Source: DASZZY01 sp036260395 (GTDB lineage Bacteria > Actinomycetota > UBA4738 > CALAEC01). From it: a stretch of DNA of 16,089 nucleotides. Below the pieces are notes generated by a model. It did no database searches and was not told the origin of the DNA. It was given only the letters and a program-made list of their open reading frames with translations. Of this stretch, positions 1 through 7,215 are shown one piece after another. Made by a program: the position numbers and the translations under genes. The stretch covers positions 1 through 16,089 of the forward strand of contig DASZZY010000091.1 in NCBI GenBank assembly GCA_036260395.1, in the 5' to 3' direction. The stretch's first letter is position 1. Every line of letters begins with the position of its first letter.

Positions 1-54
1 GATGCCGGAGCCGGCGCCGGTGACGACGGCGACCTTGCCGCGCACGCTGCTCAT
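1..54 (-). CDS. SDR-family oxidoreductase, N-terminal fragment cut by the window edge
   Basis: Reading leftward from an ATG at 54-52, eighteen codons run to the window edge and begin MSSVRGKVAVVTGAGSGI. This is the first beta strand and the glycine-rich TGxxxGI cofactor loop of a classical short-chain dehydrogenase/reductase, so the product would bind NAD(P)(H) and oxidise or reduce an unknown substrate. The start is convincing because AGGAGG (plus-strand 61-66) lies six bases upstream. The rest of the gene, including the catalytic Ser-Tyr-Lys, lies outside the window. Its first 35 bases are repeated exactly, in inverted orientation, in the rightward SDR at 82-116, so a real divergent paralogue pair and a rearrangement or assembly fold-back are both possible. 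Confidence 0.6.
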   Translation of the reverse strand, partial: MSSVRGKVAVVTGAGSGI

Positions 55-60
55 CGGGTT

Positions 61-66
61 CCTCCT
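61..66 (-). promoter_or_regulatory. Shine-Dalgarno site of the leftward SDR
   Basis: The plus strand reads CCTCCT, so the leftward mRNA carries AGGAGG six bases before the ATG at 54. This fixes the start of the leftward SDR. It also occupies the space where the rightward SDR would need its own ribosome binding site, for which nothing is visible. Confidence 0.7.
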
Positions 67-80
67 GCGGTGGTCCGGGC

Positions 81-911
81 GAGGTCGCCGTCGTCACCGG
101 CGCCGGCTCCGGCATCGGCCGGCAGCTGGCCCTCGAGCTGGCGAAGCGGGGCGCCCGGCCGGCGCTGTCCGACGTCGACGAGCCGGCCCTGGGCGAGACC
201 GCCGACCGGGCCCGGGCGCTGGGCGCCGAGGTGCACACGGCCCGGCTCGACGTCAGCGACCGCGCGGCCGTCGAGGCGTACGCAACCGCGGTGGCCGGGC
301 ACTTCGGCGTCGTCCACCAGGTCTACAACAACGCCGGGGTCGCCGGCGGCAGCACCGTGCTCGACAGCACCTGGGCCGACTACGACCGGGTGCTGTCGAT
401 CAACCTGTTCGGCGTCCTCCACGGCACCAAGGCGTTCCTGCCGCACCTGATCGCCTCCGGCGACGGGCACGTCGTCAACGTCTCCAGCCTCAACGGGATC
501 ATGGGCCAGGGCCGCATGACGGCGTACTGCACCAGCAAGTTCGGCGTCCGCGGCTTCACCGAGAGCCTGCGCGCGGAGCTGCTCGCCGCCGGCTCCCCGG
601 TGCAGGTCAGCGTGGTGCACCCCGGTGGGGTGCGGACCAACATCGCGACGGCCGCGTTCGACCACGCGAGGGCGCAGGGCCAGGAGTTCACCGCGGCCGA
701 CGAGGCCCGTCACCGCGCGTACAACGAGAAGCTGCTGCGGATGCCGCCGGAGCGGGCCGCGCGGATCGTCGTCGACGGCGTGGAGGCCGGCCGGCCGCGC
801 ATCCTCGTCGGCAACGACGCCAAGGCCGTCGACCTGCTCGTCCGGCTGGCGCCGCGGCTCTACCCGGTGCTGGCCGCCCGCGCCGAGCGCCGGTTCACCG
901 GCGGCGCCTGA
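81..911 (+). CDS. SDR-family oxidoreductase without an in-frame start codon
   Basis: The frame from 81 to the TGA at 909-911 encodes about 276 residues of a classical short-chain dehydrogenase/reductase, near the usual family length. It shows the TGAGSGIG cofactor loop (96-119), NNAG, the catalytic serine in VVNVSSL and the YCTSK active-site Tyr-x3-Lys (524-538), followed by a PGGVRT segment. Substrate and pathway cannot be told. No ATG, GTG or TTG lies in this frame between the stop at 21-23 and the cofactor loop. A GTG at 70 would give M-V-R-G-E-V-A-V only if one G were added to the GGG run at 77-79, so a one-base indel or a chimeric 5' end is likely. It ends tail to tail with the site-2 protease gene. 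Confidence 0.8.
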   Translation, partial: EVAVVTGAGSGIGRQLALELAKRGARPALSDVDEPALGETADRARALGAEVHTARLDVSDRAAVEAYATAVAGHFGVVHQVYNNAGVAGGSTVLDSTWADYDRVLSINLFGVLHGTKAFLPHLIASGDGHVVNVSSLNGIMGQGRMTAYCTSKFGVRGFTESLRAELLAAGSPVQVSVVHPGGVRTNIATAAFDHARAQGQEFTAADEARHRAYNEKLLRMPPERAARIVVDGVEAGRPRILVGNDAKAVDLLVRLAPRLYPVLAARAERRFTGGA

Positions 912-912
912 C

Positions 913-926
913 CCGTCCCCGGACGG
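913..926. terminator. Short GC hairpin between convergent genes
   Basis: CCGTCC-CC-GGACGG forms a 6-bp stem directly after the SDR stop codon and before the end of the leftward protease gene. There is no T-run, so it is at best a weak bidirectional terminator. Confidence 0.3.
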
Positions 927-935
927 CGAGGGGCA

Positions 936-2126
936 TCAGGGACGGCCGGGGTCCGGCACGCGGGCGACGTCGGCCCCGCCCCCCGCCGACGGGTACCGGT
1001 CGAAGGCGGCCAGATCGGCCAGCTGCAGGGTCCGGGCGACGTCGCTCGGTGAGACCACGCCGACGACCCGGCTCACGTCGAGGACGACCTCGCGGCCGTC
1101 GCTGCACCCCTCCATGCGCGGCAGCAGCTCGGTCAGCGGCTCGCCGGGCCGGGCGACCGGGATCTCCGCCGGCGGGCAGGCGACGTCCCGCAGCCGGGTC
1201 GTGGCCCGGGCCGCGGGCGGCACCGAGCGCAGCCGGTTGAGCGTCACCAGGCCGACGAGGCTGCCGGAGGCGTCGACGAGCGGATAGGTGCTGAAGCGCC
1301 GCACCAGGACCACCTCGTGCAGGAACTGCTCGACGCTCAGGTCCGGGTCGGCGACCAGCGCGGGGCCGCTCATGACGGCGCCGACGGTCAGCCCACCGAG
1401 TCGGCCGGAGACCTGCGCGTGCTGCTCCTCGGCCGTCGCCGCGTTCACCACGAACAGCCCGACCAGCGCGAGCCACAGCCCGCCGAACCCCCGCCCGGTG
1501 ACCAGCTGCAGGAAGCCCAGGGCGATCAGCGCGAAGCCGAAGAACCGGCCCGCCCGCGCCGCGGTCACCGCCGAGGACCACGCGTCGCCGCGGAGCCGCC
1601 AGAGCAGGGCCCGCAGCAGCCGCCCGCCGTCGAGCGGGGCGGCCGGCACGAGGTTGAAGACGGCGAGCGCCACGTTGATGCCGGCGAGGTAGTCGAGGAC
1701 GGCCACCGGGAGCCCGTCGGCCCCGGCGAGCCGGGCCAGGACGGCGCCGGCGGCGAAGAGGACCCCGAGGACGAGGCTGGTGAGCGGTCCGACGCCGGAG
1801 ATGCGGAACTCCGCACCGGGCGTGCGGGCACCGCCCCGGAGCCGGGCCCCCCCGCCCAGCAGCCACAGGGTGATGCCCTCCACCTCGACCCCGTTGCGCC
1901 GGGCCACCAGGGCGTGCGCCAGCTCGTGGGCCAGCAGCGAGGCGAGGAAGGCCACCGCGGCCGCCACCCCGGCGGCGACGTACGCGGCGGCGCCGCGGCC
2001 CGGCAGCACGAGGGGGAACCGGCCGAACGCCAGTCCCCCCGCGATGATCAGCACGATCACCAGGACGCTGGCGTTCACGCCGACGCGGATGCCGGCGATC
2101 CGGCCCAGGCTGAAGGTCTCGCTCAC
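936..2126 (-). CDS. Site-2 family (M50) intramembrane zinc metalloprotease with CBS domains
   Basis: A 396-residue integral membrane protease. The zinc site HELAH lies at about residues 67-71 in the second hydrophobic segment, and the third ligand aspartate is in NLVPAAPLDGGR at about 158-169; together they are the hallmark of M50/S2P peptidases, which cut substrates inside the membrane. A C-terminal half from about residue 225 looks like a pair of CBS domains, which usually bind adenine nucleotides. Mycobacterial Rip3 (Rv2625c) has the same architecture. The GTG at 2126 was chosen because GAGGAGGGG precedes it and the protein then begins just before the first membrane helix. The frame stays open upstream to 2264 but that extension is low-complexity and unlikely to be coding. 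Substrate unknown; the divergent Spo0M-like gene may share its 149-base upstream region. Confidence 0.9.
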   Translation of the reverse strand: MSETFSLGRIAGIRVGVNASVLVIVLIIAGGLAFGRFPLVLPGRGAAAYVAAGVAAAVAFLASLLAHELAHALVARRNGVEVEGITLWLLGGGARLRGGARTPGAEFRISGVGPLTSLVLGVLFAAGAVLARLAGADGLPVAVLDYLAGINVALAVFNLVPAAPLDGGRLLRALLWRLRGDAWSSAVTAARAGRFFGFALIALGFLQLVTGRGFGGLWLALVGLFVVNAATAEEQHAQVSGRLGGLTVGAVMSGPALVADPDLSVEQFLHEVVLVRRFSTYPLVDASGSLVGLVTLNRLRSVPPAARATTRLRDVACPPAEIPVARPGEPLTELLPRMEGCSDGREVVLDVSRVVGVVSPSDVARTLQLADLAAFDRYPSAGGGADVARVPDPGRP

Positions 2127-2275
2127 GTCCCCCTCCTCGGTGACGGTGCCGGTGGGAGGTCCACGGGATCCCGGTGCCCCCGCCACGAGGCGGTGACACG
2201 TGGTCGGACGCCGTGACAGGCTCCGGCCGACGTGATCTCGACGCACCCCACCACCTTCACCCACCAGGAGGATCG

Positions 2276-3055
2276 ATGGCCTTCCGCGGCATGATGGCGC
2301 GCCTGGGCTCCGGCGGCGCCGGCGTCGAGACGGTGCTGGACCGGCCGGAGACGACCCCGGGCGGGTCGGTGACCGGCACCGTCCACGTCACCGGCGGCTC
2401 GGTCCCCCAGGACGTCACCGAGGTCCGCGTCGCGCTGCAGGCCACCGTCGAGGTGGAGAGCGGTGACAGCTCCTGGCGCGAGGAGGTCACCTTCGGCACG
2501 GTCGCCGTCGCCGGGGCCGCTCGGGTCGAGCCCGGCGCTCGGCACGCCCTGCCGTTCAGCCTGCCGGTGCCGTGGCAGTGCCCGGTCACCGCGATCGACG
2601 GCTGGCACCTGCGCGGCATGCGCGTCGGCCTGCGCACCCGGCTGGACATCGCGGGCTCGGTCGACCCCGGCGACCTGGACCCGGTGACCGTGCTGCCGCT
2701 GCCGGTGCAGCGCACCGTGCTGCAGGCGCTGGACAGCCTGGGCTTCGCCTTCCGCGGCGCCGACGTGGAGAAGGGCCGCGTCCGCGGCAGCGAGCTGCCC
2801 TTCTACCAGGAGGTCGAGTTCGCCCCGCCGTACGGGCTGCGCGGCCGGGTCAACGAGCTGGAGGTCACCTTCCTCGCCGACCCGCAGGGCGTGGACGTCG
2901 TCCTGGAGGTCGACCGGCGCGGCGGCCTGCTCAGCGAGGGGCGGGACGTCGGCGGCCGGCTGCGGCTGAGCCACACCGACACCGACGTCCGTTCCGTGGC
3001 CGCGCACCTGGACGCCGCCGTCCGGCAGCTCGGCGCCCGTCGCGGCTGGTTCTGA
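2276..3055 (+). CDS. Spo0M-like (sporulation-control, arrestin-fold) protein
   Basis: A 259-residue soluble protein that matches the SpoOM family: an N-terminal MAFRGMMARLGSGGAGVET followed by alternating beta-strand segments such as GGSVTGTVHVTGG and a later PFSLPVPWQCP region. Spo0M proteins have an arrestin-like beta-sandwich fold. In Bacillus subtilis the protein affects sporulation; in actinomycetes the role is unclear. The ATG at 2276 is supported by CAGGAGGATCG just upstream, although the frame stays open to 2174. The family call rests on recognising the N-terminus and the beta-rich pattern, without an alignment. It ends ten bases before the stop of the convergent small membrane protein gene. 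Confidence 0.8.
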   Translation: MAFRGMMARLGSGGAGVETVLDRPETTPGGSVTGTVHVTGGSVPQDVTEVRVALQATVEVESGDSSWREEVTFGTVAVAGAARVEPGARHALPFSLPVPWQCPVTAIDGWHLRGMRVGLRTRLDIAGSVDPGDLDPVTVLPLPVQRTVLQALDSLGFAFRGADVEKGRVRGSELPFYQEVEFAPPYGLRGRVNELEVTFLADPQGVDVVLEVDRRGGLLSEGRDVGGRLRLSHTDTDVRSVAAHLDAAVRQLGARRGWF

Positions 3056-3065
3056 CCGGCCGCGG

Positions 3066-3359
3066 TCAGCCGCGGCGGGTGCCCCGCCAGACGGCGGCCA
3101 CGGGCAGGCCCACCGCGACCGCCGCGGCGAGGAACACGGCGGCCTGCACCGGTCCGGGAGAGCCGGCGGCGGCCACGGCCGCGCCGGTCGCCCCCATCCC
3201 GAGGGCGACGCCGACGAGCGCCAGCGAGAGGACGGCGCGGTCGGTGCCGGCCTCGGGATCGGCGTCGGCGGCCCGCCGTCCCCGGGCGACGAGCCGCGCC
3301 CCCTGCCCGGCCAGCGCCGCCGCCAGCGCCAGCAGGACGACGAGCACGATCCAGTCCAC
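3066..3359 (-). CDS. Small membrane protein, unknown function
   Basis: A 97-residue protein starting VDWIVLVVLLALAAALAG. Three hydrophobic stretches are visible (about residues 3-20, 43-60 and 68-90), with a charged RGRRAADADPEAGTD segment between the first two and a basic C-terminus, WRGTRRG. No domain is recognised. The GTG at 3359 is preceded by GGGGAGGAGG at a good distance. It is divergent from the mtrA-like operon and convergent with the Spo0M-like gene; neither neighbour suggests a function. Confidence 0.65.
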   Translation of the reverse strand: MDWIVLVVLLALAAALAGQGARLVARGRRAADADPEAGTDRAVLSLALVGVALGMGATGAAVAAAGSPGPVQAAVFLAAAVAVGLPVAAVWRGTRRG

Positions 3360-3430
3360 GCGGGCCTCCTCCCCGGACGGGTCCCCGGCGGTACCCGCGG
3401 GCGGTGCAGCGACGCCCGGGCGGGCCGGAC

Positions 3431-3446
3431 GTGACCGGATCGTCAC
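3431..3446. promoter_or_regulatory. Inverted GTGAC/GTCAC motif upstream of the mtrA-like gene
   Basis: GTGAC-CGGATC-GTCAC forms a palindrome with arms at 3431-3435 and 3442-3446, only 19 bases before the GTG start of the response regulator. GTCAC is the core of the mycobacterial MtrA motif, and the same core recurs in the phased array after the operon. Autoregulation is an inference from this resemblance. Confidence 0.35.
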
Positions 3447-3465
3447 CGGGTTGGGGAGGACGCAG

Positions 3466-4157
<692 letters not shown>

Positions 4158-4161
<4 letters not shown>

Positions 4162-5588
4162 CCGAACGGCGCGCCATCGGGCGGCCGGGCCTGCGGCTGC
4201 GGATCACCATCGCGTTCCTCGGCGGCGCGCTGGCGGTCTCGGCGCTCGTCGCCGGCACGACGTACGTCCTCGCCGAGCGGTACCTGTCGAGCCGCCGGAT
4301 CGACGACTCCGTCCAGCAGGCGTTCGCCGGCCTCCGCGACGCGCTCCGCTATCTGTCGCAGCCGGCGGTGGCCGCCTCCGGAGAGGAAGTCGACCTCGAG
4401 GCGCTCGGGGCGGTCCTCGAGGCCCACGCCGACAACGTCCTGCTCGATCCCGAGGCCGACGGCATCGACTACTACGCGTCCTCGCTGTCGATCACGCCGA
4501 CGTCGGTGCCCGGGGCCCTGTCCACGGCGGTCGAGCGTGGCGAGGTGGGGTACGCCTACCGCAACGCGACCCCCAGACAGCTCGTGTTCGGCTCGCCGCT
4601 CCCCCAGAACGACATCCGGGCGTACTTCTTCTTCGCGCTCACGGACCTCGACCAGACGCTGAGGATCCTCCGGAACGTCCTGGTCGGCGTGTCGGCCGGC
4701 GCCGTGGCGCTCGCCGCGCTGGCCGGCAGCCGGGTCAGCGCCCGGGTGGTGGACCCCGTTCGCCGGGCCAGCCGGGCCGCGCGGCGCGTGGCCGAGGGCC
4801 TGCTCGAGACCCGGCTGCCGGTGAGCGGCCGCGACGAGCTGGCAGCCATGGCGGCCTCCTTCAACGAGATGGCGGCCGCACTGGAGGAGCGCATCACCCG
4901 GGAGCGGAGGTTCGTCGGCGACGTCTCGCACGAGCTGCGGACGCCGCTGACGACGCTCCGGGCCTCAACGGACTACCTGGTCCAGCACGGGCGCGACCTC
5001 CCTCCGGCCGTCCGGCGGGCGGTCGAGCTCCTGGCGGCCGACCTCGAGTACCTCCAGAGGCTCGTCGACGACCTGCTGGACCTGTCCCGCGTCGAGGCTG
5101 GGCGCGTCGACATGGCGTGGGAGCGACTGTCGCTCGCCGATCTGGCCCGCGAGGTGGTGGCCCGGCGGACCCGCAGCGGCCAGGGAGCCGTGCGCATCGA
5201 GTTCGACGGCGACCCTGAGACGCTGTCGACCGTGGCCGACAAGCAGCGGCTCGAGCGCGTGGTGGGCAACCTGGTGGACAACGCCCTGGTGCACGGCGGC
5301 GGCGACGTGACGGTGCGCGTGGCGGCGGACGACGGGGCGCTGCTCGTCTCGGTGGAGGACCGCGGCCCCGGCATCCCGCCGGAGGCGGGCTACCGCATCT
5401 TCGAGCGGTTCTACAAGGCGGACCCGGCGCGCCGACGCGGCGACGGCCGCGGGGCCGGGCTGGGGCTGGCCATCGCCCGGGAGAACGCCCACCTCCACGG
5501 CGGAGAGATCCTGGTCCACTCCGGCCGCAGCGGGGGGACGCGCTTCACGCTTCGGCTCCCGCGCCGCGAGCAGGAACCCGAGCCGTGA
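4158..5588 (+). CDS. mtrB: HAMP-containing sensor histidine kinase, MtrB-like
   Basis: A 476-residue membrane kinase. A first transmembrane helix (about residues 15-36), an extracytoplasmic domain (about 40-168), a second helix (about 172-192), a HAMP linker (about 193-246), a dimerisation domain with phosphoacceptor His258 in DVSHELRTPL, and an ATPase domain with N box NLVDNALVHG (Asn375), G1 box DRGPGI and G2 box GAGLGLA. It should autophosphorylate and pass phosphate to the response regulator encoded just upstream. The GTG start shares a GTGA overlap with the regulator stop, and the kinase stop in turn overlaps the GTG of the lipoprotein gene, so the three are translationally coupled. The extracytoplasmic domain (about 130 residues) is the least conserved part and the signal is unknown. 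Confidence 0.92.
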
Positions 5589-6151
5589 GGGGCGGCGCCG
5601 TCCTCGCCGTCGCCATCGCGCTCACGGCATGCGGGCAGCCGGAGGTCACGATCGTGCCGGAGGGCGAGCTGCCTCCGGACCTCTACGCCTCGCCGGCGGC
5701 GACGCCGAGCACGGTGGCCACGCCGCAGCTCCCCGAGTCGGGCCGGGTGTACATGGTCCGCAAGGGGAAGCTCCGGGCGGTCGAGCGCCCGCTGCCCGGC
5801 GGTGGCGTCGCCACGTCGCTCCCCGCCGCGCTGCTCCTGGCGCTGTTCCAGGCGCCGCCGGGGGAGCGGCTCGATACGGCGATCCCTCCCAACACCCGGC
5901 TCATCTCGGTCACCGTCGACGACACGACGGCGCGCGTCGACCTGTCCAGCGAGTTCGAGCACGGCGCCACCGGCGAGGAGCTCCAGCTTCGGGTGGCCCA
6001 GGTGGTGTTCACCGTGACCGAGGACCAGCGCATCTCCTCGGTGGCCATCTCGATCGACGGGGAGCCCCGGACCGTCCCGTCCCCCCGAGGCGTCCTCCTG
6101 GCGCGGCCGGTGAGCCGCGACGACTACGCCGCCTTCGGCCCCACTGGCTGA
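5585..6151 (+). CDS. Short GerMN-domain lipoprotein, LpqB-like
   Basis: A 188-residue protein with a signal peptide and lipobox LTAC-G (cysteine at residue 16), so it is probably lipid-anchored outside the membrane. The body contains a GerMN-type domain: the GGVATSLPAALLLALFQAPP segment, then PPNTRLISVTVDDTTARVDLS and AQVVFTVTEDQRI. GerMN domains occur in LpqB, the lipoprotein that associates with MtrB and modulates it. Mycobacterial LpqB is much longer (close to 600 residues) because it adds a beta-propeller; here the protein ends soon after the GerMN domain with an ordinary stop and no sign of a frameshift. The GTGA overlap with the kinase gene supports a joint role. No gene symbol is given because of the architecture difference. 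Confidence 0.85.
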   Translation: MRGGAVLAVAIALTACGQPEVTIVPEGELPPDLYASPAATPSTVATPQLPESGRVYMVRKGKLRAVERPLPGGGVATSLPAALLLALFQAPPGERLDTAIPPNTRLISVTVDDTTARVDLSSEFEHGATGEELQLRVAQVVFTVTEDQRISSVAISIDGEPRTVPSPRGVLLARPVSRDDYAAFGPTG

Positions 6152-6208
6152 GCCTCGGCCGACGCCTCAGCGGCCTGCCGCCCGAACGCCCCCATCACCC
6201 CCGGAAGT

Positions 6209-6246
6209 CGTCACCAAACCGTCATACGGTCGTCGCTTGAACGACA
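6209..6246. promoter_or_regulatory. Four phased CGTCA-type repeats, candidate OmpR-family regulator binding array
   Basis: CGTCA (6209), CGTCA (6220), CGTCG (6231) and CGACA (6242) start exactly 11 bases apart. One DNA turn of spacing between direct repeats is the usual pattern for OmpR/PhoB-type winged-helix regulators, and GTCAC is the core of mycobacterial MtrA boxes. The array lies 58 bases after the lipoprotein stop codon and the motifs read rightward toward a gene-free region. Binding by the regulator encoded at 3466-4161 is an inference. Confidence 0.45.
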
Positions 6247-6431
6247 CGCGGGGCGAGCAAGGTGGGGCGTGCCTGAGAGCTCGCCGCTCCTTCCCGTCCG
6301 GAGCGGCGAGTGCGGACCCATGGTGCCCCCTCCGGCGGACGGTGGTCTCATCGCCGAGATCCGCCTCCCTTCGGGGGATCCCCTCTCTACCCGTACCCGG
6401 TCGGGGGGGGCGCCTGGGGACGTCTCGAGTG
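6247..6431. other. GC-rich structured intergenic region without a supported gene
   Basis: No ORF with a ribosome site and plausible composition is seen. The segment holds a perfect 11-bp stem (6280-6290 with 6300-6310, 9-base loop), a second imperfect hairpin around GATCC-GCCTCCC-TTC-GGGGGATC (about 6359-6381), and a C/G-rich block ending in an eight-G run. No T-tract follows the hairpins. It lies downstream of the phased repeat array on the plus strand and downstream of the methyltransferase gene on the minus strand, so it is either 3'-untranslated sequence of convergent genes or a non-coding transcript. Confidence 0.5.
6280..6310. terminator. Perfect 11-bp stem-loop after the lipoprotein and methyltransferase genes
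   Basis: CTCGCCGCTCC pairs exactly with GGAGCGGCGAG across a nine-base loop. The position between two convergent genes fits a bidirectional terminator, but there is no U-tract on either strand, so a structural element of an RNA is equally possible. Confidence 0.4.
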
Positions 6432-7115
6432 CTACGGCCGCCGCCCCCAGAAGAGCCTGGCGGCGCCCAGCGAGAGCTCGCGCCACCCGATCTCGTCCAG
6501 CCCGGCCCCGGTCATGGTCCCGAGCAGCGACTCGGGCGCCGGCAGGTACGCCAGCGAGCGGACGAGGAAGCGGTGCGACTCGCCCTGTCCGGCGATGGCC
6601 GCCAGGCGAGGGACGGCCCCCCGGAACCAGGCGTCGAACCCCAGGCGGAACGGCTGCCGCCGGGGCCGCCCGATCTCCAGGACGGCGACGCGTCCCCTCG
6701 AGCGGGTGACGCGGACCATCTCCTCGATCATCCGGCCCTGGTCGGCCACGTCGCGCAGCGCGAACGCGCTGACCGCGGCATCGAAGGCCCGGTCGGCGAA
6801 CGGCAACTGCAACGCGTCGCCGAGCACGCGGTGTCCCCGCGCCCGGGCCAGCATGGCGGAGGTGAAGTCGACGCCGACGGCCAACCCCCGGGGCCCGACG
6901 GCAGCGGCCGCCTCCCGGAGCGTCTGCCCGGTGCCGGCGCACACGTCGACCACGCGCGCTCCGGGCCCGATGGCCGCCGCGGCCACGAGCGCGCGGCGCC
7001 ACCCTCCCACGAGCCCGAACGTCAGGGCCGTGTTGAGCCGGTCGTAGTTGGGCGCCAGCCGCTCGAACATCCGGCGGATCGACGCCGGATCTTCGGGACG
7101 GATGGTCTCGCTCAC
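6432..7115 (-). CDS. MenG/UbiE-family class I SAM-dependent methyltransferase
   Basis: A 227-residue protein with the UbiE/MenG plan: an N-terminal RRMFERLAPNYDRLNTALTFG helix-loop, motif I VVDVCAGTGQTL that binds S-adenosylmethionine, acidic VGVDFTSAML, post-motif DALQLPFADRAFDAAVSAF and ALRDVADQGRMIEEMVRV. Length and the YDRLN start signature match demethylmenaquinone methyltransferases, the last step of menaquinone synthesis, which would suit an actinomycete. Some family members act on other substrates and no men genes lie nearby, so the exact substrate is not certain. The GTG at 7115 gives the expected N-terminus, although its ribosome site (GCCGGGTG) is weak. The winged-helix/coiled-coil gene lies 100 bases upstream on the same strand, separated by a large palindrome. 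Confidence 0.85.
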   Translation of the reverse strand: MSETIRPEDPASIRRMFERLAPNYDRLNTALTFGLVGGWRRALVAAAAIGPGARVVDVCAGTGQTLREAAAAVGPRGLAVGVDFTSAMLARARGHRVLGDALQLPFADRAFDAAVSAFALRDVADQGRMIEEMVRVTRSRGRVAVLEIGRPRRQPFRLGFDAWFRGAVPRLAAIAGQGESHRFLVRSLAYLPAPESLLGTMTGAGLDEIGWRELSLGAARLFWGRRP

Positions 7116-7127
7116 CCGGCACCGCGG

Positions 7128-7186
7128 GTGGAAGGAACGCCGATCGGACGTCGACCGATCGGCCCGACGCCGACGTTCCCCTCCAC
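7128..7186. repeat. Nested palindrome and long imperfect stem upstream of the methyltransferase
   Basis: An inner perfect repeat, GCCGATCGG (7139-7147) and CCGATCGGC (7155-7163), surrounds a seven-base centre. Each arm contains the self-palindrome CCGATCGG. Outer arms GTGGA and GGAACG (7128-7139) pair with CGTTCC and TCCAC (7174-7186), so the whole can fold into one long stem with an asymmetric bulge. It lies just before the leftward methyltransferase start and after the coiled-coil gene stop. It may be an operator for a dimeric regulator, a terminator of the upstream gene, or a leader structure. Confidence 0.5.
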
Positions 7187-7215
7187 GCCCAACCCGGGGT
7201 GGCCTCCCAGAAGGC

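Larger units (their letters stand above)
1..116. repeat. Perfect 35-bp inverted repeat joining two SDR gene starts
   Basis: Positions 1-35 are the exact reverse complement of positions 82-116, with a 46-base spacer. Both arms encode the same VAVVTGAGSGI loop of an SDR, one on each strand. The repeat may extend past the left edge, which cannot be seen. Within the spacer the two gene starts are similar but not identical, so the arms are not simply one gene folded back on itself. Possible explanations are a fold-back join of two paralogues, an inversion that recombined through this segment, or a true divergent gene pair. Confidence 0.8.

Noticed and set aside
6271..6380. Glycine- or TPP-riboswitch resemblance: minus strand reads CTCTCAGGCA, plus strand GCCTGAGAG
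   Set aside because: The other conserved cores (CGCCGAAGGGGCAA for glycine, ACCTGAT for TPP) are missing and no suitably oriented gene lies downstream on either strand.
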